Shown here in pieces: positions 58,487-64,000 of a stretch of DNA of 64,000 bases. The DNA comes from Micropterus salmoides. Taxonomy: Eukaryota; Chordata; Actinopteri; Centrarchiformes; Centrarchidae. Both the position numbers and the translations under genes were made by a program. The notes below the pieces were generated by a model. The model had not been told where the DNA came from. It saw nothing but the letters and a program-made list of their open reading frames with translations, and did no database searches. The stretch spans positions 18,791,000-18,854,999 of the forward strand of contig NW_024040040.1 of the NCBI RefSeq assembly GCF_014851395.1, in the 5' to 3' direction. Position 1 is the first letter of the stretch. Each line of letters begins with the position of its first letter.

Positions 58487-61400
58487 CTAGTCACTAACAT
58501 CTGCTTAGGAGGAAAATGAGGGAGCATCAGTGTGGCTACAAGGTGAAAGACGATGGAAAGTGTACAAATGTTTATTTAATTTGCACATTTGTAGATAATC
58601 TAATGGTTTTCTTAAGAGCATTACATAAGCTGAAATAACTTTTGAGTAACAAAATCAAAATCAAATCAAGGACATTTTGGAAATAAAAAGTAACAATTGA
58701 TTATTTCAATTTAGAAGAAAGCAATAAACAAAACAATCCGCAGTCACATAGAAACCAACTAACTAAGCTCACTCGGTGAAATCTGATGACAACGTCAGTA
58801 ATGATAATCTTGAATAATGGTGTCTTGATATAAACAGTGAACATCTTCATTCATCCCCACTCCCCACTCTCTCTTATCCCAGTTTCATAAAGCTACCGTG
58901 ACTAGAAGTAGCCCCTAGTGACTCCACTTGTACAGCCATGTGACCATGTGGTCTGAATTTAGCCATCCTTTATCTCCCTCTCCCATCCGGCTTCCTTTCC
59001 TTACTCTCGGCCTTTGCTAAGTGGTTGCATACATACATGTGTCTTCAGATTCCAGTGAGCACCAAAGCAGTAATATTGCAAAACCAAACGGAGGGAGGAT
59101 CTTTTATTCATTTATTATTGAAATACTTTTTCCCAATGCCTCATTATTTCTTAAGCTACAGTATAGCATGTCAAACATCCTTGCAGCTTTACCTTTAAAA
59201 TCTCCCTCAAGGTGAGAAAGGTTGATCAACGCCCCTCCATCCCCCCCCCCCCCCTTTTTTTTTTTTCTGCGAGCAGCGTGAATGGAAGTCACGGCCAATT
59301 TCCCTTTTAACATGGACACAGGAAAAACAAGAAGTACGAGAACAACAAAACAGCCTTCAGTTGCCGAAGCGGGATCTTTGATTTGGCATATCAAAGGGGA
59401 GCGCGATCCCTGGGTTGCCGTGGCTCCCAAGGTCGGAACACACAGACCTACTTAGCCTGAATCTGATTGGGTGGCTGTTCAGGGCTGCTGCACATCTGCC
59501 TAAGTAAAAAAGGGCCCCATTAGAGTATAGGTAGAAAATGTATTTTCCCCTAAACAAATATTCAAAGTGCTTAAATTAATATGCTTCAGAGGTGTTTATG
59601 ATGAAATAGCATGCAATCCTTTAACTACCTTTTTATTTGTTTATCACATTGTTGTAAATTGAATTTCCATCAAGGACTCTTACGAAATCATGAAAATGCA
59701 AAGTACACCAGTATTGACGAAATGGTTGCACATTTGCAGCAAATTCTGAGCTTTTTTATTCCCATATTGCATAAAGCAAACCACCATGCTACTTACTAAT
59801 AGTTGTTTTGTGTCCATCAAGCTGAAATAAAACCCTTGCATCCATAAGCACGCATTTCTTTCAGCTGACTGGTTTATCAGAGCTGTTTGGGCTTCTCTGG
59901 ATGCGAGCTGTGTAGGCAGAGGGAAAGTAGATATCATTCCAACTGTCGGCTGAGCAGTGCCCAGAGGTTTCCCCTCATGGGGGGTCCTGAGAATGTCACT
60001 CTCACTCCCATACAGGAGACCCCTCCTCCTCCTTCCATTATTTTCACCTACTTTATCTCCAAATGTCACTGAGAGTAAAACCAATAGCACAGGGAGAATT
60101 TATCAAGGAGGCACTATGGTCTTTTGGGTACAAGGTGCTAGATAGAAGCATGTGAACCTGCGAAAAAATTTTTAGCTCCATGTAGTGTTGCAAGTGAGTA
60201 TTCCGTTAAAGTTATAATATCTGAATGTTTCTTGAATACTTATTTTATGATGTTTATATGCTCAAATGCCACAAGGCTCAGAACTTTTTGCAAGCAATTT
60301 GTCCTCCTCTGTGGTCAAAATGAGATATGATTATATCTATTAAAAATAAGACATAACTTAGTATGTGTCATCATTTAGTTTGTATCAAAATTACTTTATA
60401 ACAATAATATTTTTTTATACAACGTATATGTTCCATGAAAATACCAAAAACAATCAACTTAAAAGTTAAAGTTAAATTCTGATGTAGACCTTCCTCTTTG
60501 CCATCAGACATATTTGCCTGTTTTCACTGTAGGCACTGTAGTTAACTTTGAGTCAAAACTGTTTTTGCTAGTCCCAAATAAATCCACTGTTTACTCCAGT
60601 TTAAGTAACATTTGCTATAAACTAAAGTGCCCAGTTGTTTTCAAAAATGATCAATCCTTGTCAATCCATTGAAAGGTTTTGTTGTAAGTTTAACGTCTTC
60701 AATAAGACTGAATAGGCCTGAGGCTAAGTACCATGAATAGGCCAGCCTTATTCTTTACTACCCACGGATATATACTCTTTGGTACAGTAACCCTGTGAAT
60801 TCCCCTATTTGACCTACTGTTCATAAAGAAAATGCAGAATGTGTACTCCACACAAGCACCCGTGACTTGTACTCATTCCTGTGTTGATATATGTTAACAG
60901 AAATTAAGCCATATTCCTGCTATTCTGAGGGTTATTTAGCATTTTAAACACAGGATACATGCACATTTGACTGGGCCTCCGTCCCACCTTTAAGTACAGC
61001 TGCTGTCAGCTTATTTCCTCTGTTGGCCTGGCTAATTATAACTGCAGCTTTATGAAATGTGACACTGTGAATAGTGGGGAAAAAAGTTCCTTGAGTTCAA
61101 TTGGAACAGTGGGATATGATGGATCCTGCCTGAAAGGCTACAAACACCTGGTGGTTATGGGTTTGGACAGCAGACATGTCATATTGACGGCTTCCCTCCA
61201 CTTCAGCAACACCCCAAGCTTCAGCTTTTTTGTGGATTTTTTTAACACTCTAAAATTGTCAATCGAGTCAGTGGCCTGGACAAGCTCTTTCTTTGTGACG
61301 CTGGGGCTTTAAAATGGTGCCAACCAAGCAGCATGGACGAAGGATTTGAAAAAGGCACAATGAGCTGGAAAAAAAAATCCTAGCTACCTGGGAAACAAAA

Positions 61401-61700
61401 CCAGGGGCAGGCGAGAAAATGTTGAAGAAAGAGAAAATGGGGGGGGGGGGCTCTCTCCCCTCTATTCCCCAGCCAATTCTGAGTCCTCAGAGTAAGCGGC
61501 AGGCATTTCTAGTCTTGAGAGGAGTGACAGAGAGAAAGGCAGGGACAAAAAAAGAGAGAAAGAAAGTGAGAGCCCGTCCGAAAGAGGGGGGAAAGAACAA
61601 GAGAGAAGAGAGTAGCAAGGGGGAGGCTGGAGGGAGAGCAACTTGAATTGTTGTCATCAGCTCCGTCACGTTGAATAGGCCTAATGAATGCAAGTGAGTG
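58487..61700. other. Non-coding DNA, no gene
   Basis: AT-rich between 60150 and 60720. A C run then T run lies at 59241-59266, a G run at 61439-61450, and a purine-rich tract at about 61520-61640. No gene is supported. Confidence 0.5.
59241..59266. repeat. Poly-C/poly-T run
   Basis: Fourteen C residues are followed directly by twelve T residues, an all-pyrimidine strand. Confidence 0.9.
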
Positions 61701-62400
61701 TTGAGGAGCCATGGCCAGCTCTATCAAGGCAGGTAATACCGCCCAGATTTAATTGGGAGCAGGTATTGGAAGGGCTGTATTACTTTAATTGGGTAGGGGT
61801 TCTCTAAATGGAAAAGACAAAGTATAATGGCCAAATTGTGGTGCACAATAGCACTTAGCCCGGGATTGTATGCATTCGCTAATCTGCCCTGGAATGAGGC
61901 AATTCTGAACAATTTTCTCAGTGAAACCAGCTGCAGAAAGCTTGTCCCCCTTTTTTGTTCTCCCTTGGGAAAGTGTAAGATTGAAACAGAAAATACCTTT
62001 ACCCGGGCAATCATTTGCCACGTGTGGAAAGCGGATACAGCAGTGAGTGGTGGAAGGGGAAAAAAAGAAAGGGAGAGCGAAAGGGGAATCTTTGTAGCAG
62101 GGAGAATGGAAGGCAAAGGAGATAAAGCGGGGCTCAAAGTGGGGCCTGTCACGGTCGCCAACGAGAGAATAAAGTGATGACATTTACAGTGACAGATGAG
62201 ACTGCAAGGGAGAACTGCCCACTATTTAGAAGGGGGAATCTGATATTTAACAGACATGGCCTCTGATAATTAACAGTGGACATGTATTTAGTGGTGGGCC
62301 TTGTCATTATTAATGACAGGCTGAGAGACTGATATCTGCACAATCTTAATGAAGTACAGCCAGCTGTGCCAGCATCATGGGATGCACGATGCTGCATGCC
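61701..62400. promoter_or_regulatory. Candidate conserved non-coding stretch with TAAT palindrome
   Basis: TTTAATTGGG occurs twice (about 61748 and 61786). A CCACGTGTGG E-box lies near 62019. TGTCATTATTAATGACA (62302-62318) is a near-perfect palindrome of two homeodomain half-sites. GATAATTAACAG lies at 62264. The intervening purine-rich piece (62050-62110) is low complexity. Open frames on both strands (up to 145 codons) lack domains and splice framing. Confidence 0.32.
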
Positions 62401-64000
62401 TTGAGAAAGTCGAGATGCATTTTATTCTATGGGATTCTAACTAGTCGTCATTCTAATGCTCTCTGAGCTCATCTGAAAGGAGTGAAGAAAACCATCCCAG
62501 TTGTAGGAAAATGCTGCTATTAGCCCTCCACTTGCTGTGGACAGGAAGTGCTTAGCAGCACGCTGCCACATTGTCCCAGCATGCACTGTGCTAGCGCGCT
62601 CAGTCTTGTGTATCTTATCACCAAGGGAAATGGAGGGAAGAGGAACAAGCAGCAGAGAAGTCGCATGTTCGCATCAAAAGAACTCTTTTTATCGCTCTTC
62701 GCCTCTCACTTTTTACCGGGAGTGGGGGGAAGGCAGGGGAGCTAAGTTGTACAGTAATTGTGCTGGTGAAGTGAGAATGATTGCTTTTTATTGTCCATTG
62801 TCCCCACAGGTTAGTGCGAGGAAGGTATTGTGTATCCTCATGGTGGAGAGGGAGAGGGGGAGGCAAAGCATGCAGTGGCGAGGGCCTCTCCTTTAGCCCA
62901 GGTGGGTTTCGCATTTAGCCTGAAAGCCGGCTGAGATGAGAGATAGCGGCTGGACACTGGGCTTACTAAAAGGACACCCCGTGGGGCTGTCGTCGCCCTG
63001 CAATCCAGAAGATTCAATCAACTAAAGGCACATATGCTTACATTTACAAAGACTCTATGCAAAGTTTCTGAGGATGGCAGCATGCGATTCAAGCCCGCCA
63101 CTCTTTTCATTTTGCCATTATCAAGTCCAAACTGTAATGACTATATCCCATATTCTGCATTGTAACAAGAAAAAAACCCCAAAAAACCAACAGCAGTATT
63201 GTCCCAAGGAAGCACGCCTTGGCATATTGTTTGAAGGCTAAATTGCTCCCTGCAAAATGCACCCTCTGCTTTATTGCAGGCGTCTCTCCCATTAAATGTG
63301 TGGGTATTGTGTATGGATTACAATAGCTAAGAGGAACCCAGGGACAGCTTAACCGTTCACAGAGAGTGAGAGGGAGAGTCTATAAAAAGCACAAAGTGGC
63401 TGGGGTTTTGTCGTGAGACGCATGCTTGCTTCCCCACCTGGTGAGGTGAGGAGAGGGTTTTAGGGAAGAACTCATTGTCATGAATATTGCATGTGAAGGA
63501 GAAGAGGCAGCAGGAAGTAGCCAACTCCAGAATAGAACATTCCTGTATATTAGATTACAGTAAAGGGATTCCTTAGAGGGAGACACTTGATTAACTTGTA
63601 CCAAGTGTGTCTAGCAATTAGTTGCACTCTGCAGTGGGTAATCCATTGGTATCAGAATGACTTAGTAATGATATGTAATTAAAAGATGAATGAATATGTT
63701 ACTCACGTGTAATACAAATTGGATCTAGAGCGCACTTTGAAAATAGACTGGACTCATATTCAAATTTATTAATCAACCACGGTGTATCAAATCCTTAATT
63801 TTACCTGTCAGTCCGAGCAAGTCAGGTTTTTGCCTAACAGCGATACAACCTCAAGCCATTTTCAGTGAAGTTTTTTTTTTTTCTCTCCATCACACAGATC
63901 ATGAAATGGAGAAACCATTGCCTCATCAGTTGCATCACTACAGAGCTGCAGCAGGACAGTTTGCTGGGGTGATTATCTAAAGTCGTGCTTTTTGTGCAGT
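62401..64000. other. Non-coding DNA, no gene
   Basis: Mixed composition with short purine-rich patches near 62845-62870 and a T run at 63871-63881. A pyrimidine tract ending in ACACAG at 63897 is a possible splice acceptor near the right edge. The frame after it is short, so an exon is not claimed. Confidence 0.45.

Noticed and set aside
59680..60090. 136-codon minus-strand frame
   Set aside because: No domain, and the sequence composition does not differ from the non-coding flanks.
61724..62183. Overlapping 145- and 132-codon minus-strand frames and a 116-codon plus-strand frame
   Set aside because: Three frames on two strands are open over the same DNA, none with a recognisable protein, so chance or constraint on non-coding DNA is more likely.

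Overview
The window reads as nuclear DNA of a teleost fish. It is AT-rich with short GC-rich islands, and it carries vertebrate-type microsatellites (CA, TA, GAT, poly-C, poly-G) and long polypurine tracts. It also carries interspersed repeats of types familiar from fish genomes: a hAT-type element with an 8-bp target duplication, a 3'-end fragment of a (GATG)n-tailed retroposon, a TTAA-flanked MITE, and L2-like 3' tails. No prokaryotic gene organisation is present. Family names for the repeats come from memory of fish repeats, because no database could be searched.

I find no protein-coding gene I can defend. All open frames are short, overlap on both strands, show no recognisable domain, and often arise from low-complexity DNA. 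Two places near 53.2-53.8 kb have an exon-like arrangement (a pyrimidine tract plus AG, then a short open frame) and are listed with low confidence. No tRNA, rRNA, snRNA or known miRNA was recognised. The window is therefore best described as a gene desert or the interior of one or more very large introns.

Layout. 1-2.9 kb: GC-rich repeat-derived block built around a 100-bp inverted repeat. 3.85-4.14 kb: L2-like tail. 4.1-11 kb: mostly featureless AT-rich DNA, with a GC-richer stretch near 7.7-8.4 kb and a perfect hairpin at 9.9 kb. 11-18 kb: a run of enhancer-like blocks (octamer, TAAT-type and TTTATGG motifs). 18.4-20.3 kb: a teleost interspersed repeat, a TTAA-ended hairpin and GCTAGC/GTTAGC-rich DNA. 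20.9-21.7 kb: a polypurine tract and a TG/CA near-palindrome. 22-40 kb: further enhancer-like blocks separated by bland DNA. 40.2-41.2 kb: hAT element. 45.2-49.3 kb: a cluster of transposon pieces. 51-64 kb: bland DNA with blocks near 51.0, 54.2, 57.2, 58.5 and 61.7-62.4 kb, and a second L2-like tail at 56.4 kb.

The calls of putative conserved or regulatory elements are inferences from base composition and motif density (TAAT, ATGCAAAT, paired palindromes); conservation itself cannot be seen from one sequence. If they are right, the window is a regulatory landscape of a developmental gene that lies mostly or wholly outside it. The most interesting leads are two similar enhancer-like blocks at 16.78 and 37.10 kb, an octamer-bearing inverted repeat at 31.92-32.04 kb, and the structurally intact transposon copies. 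I did not find a convincing new biological system.
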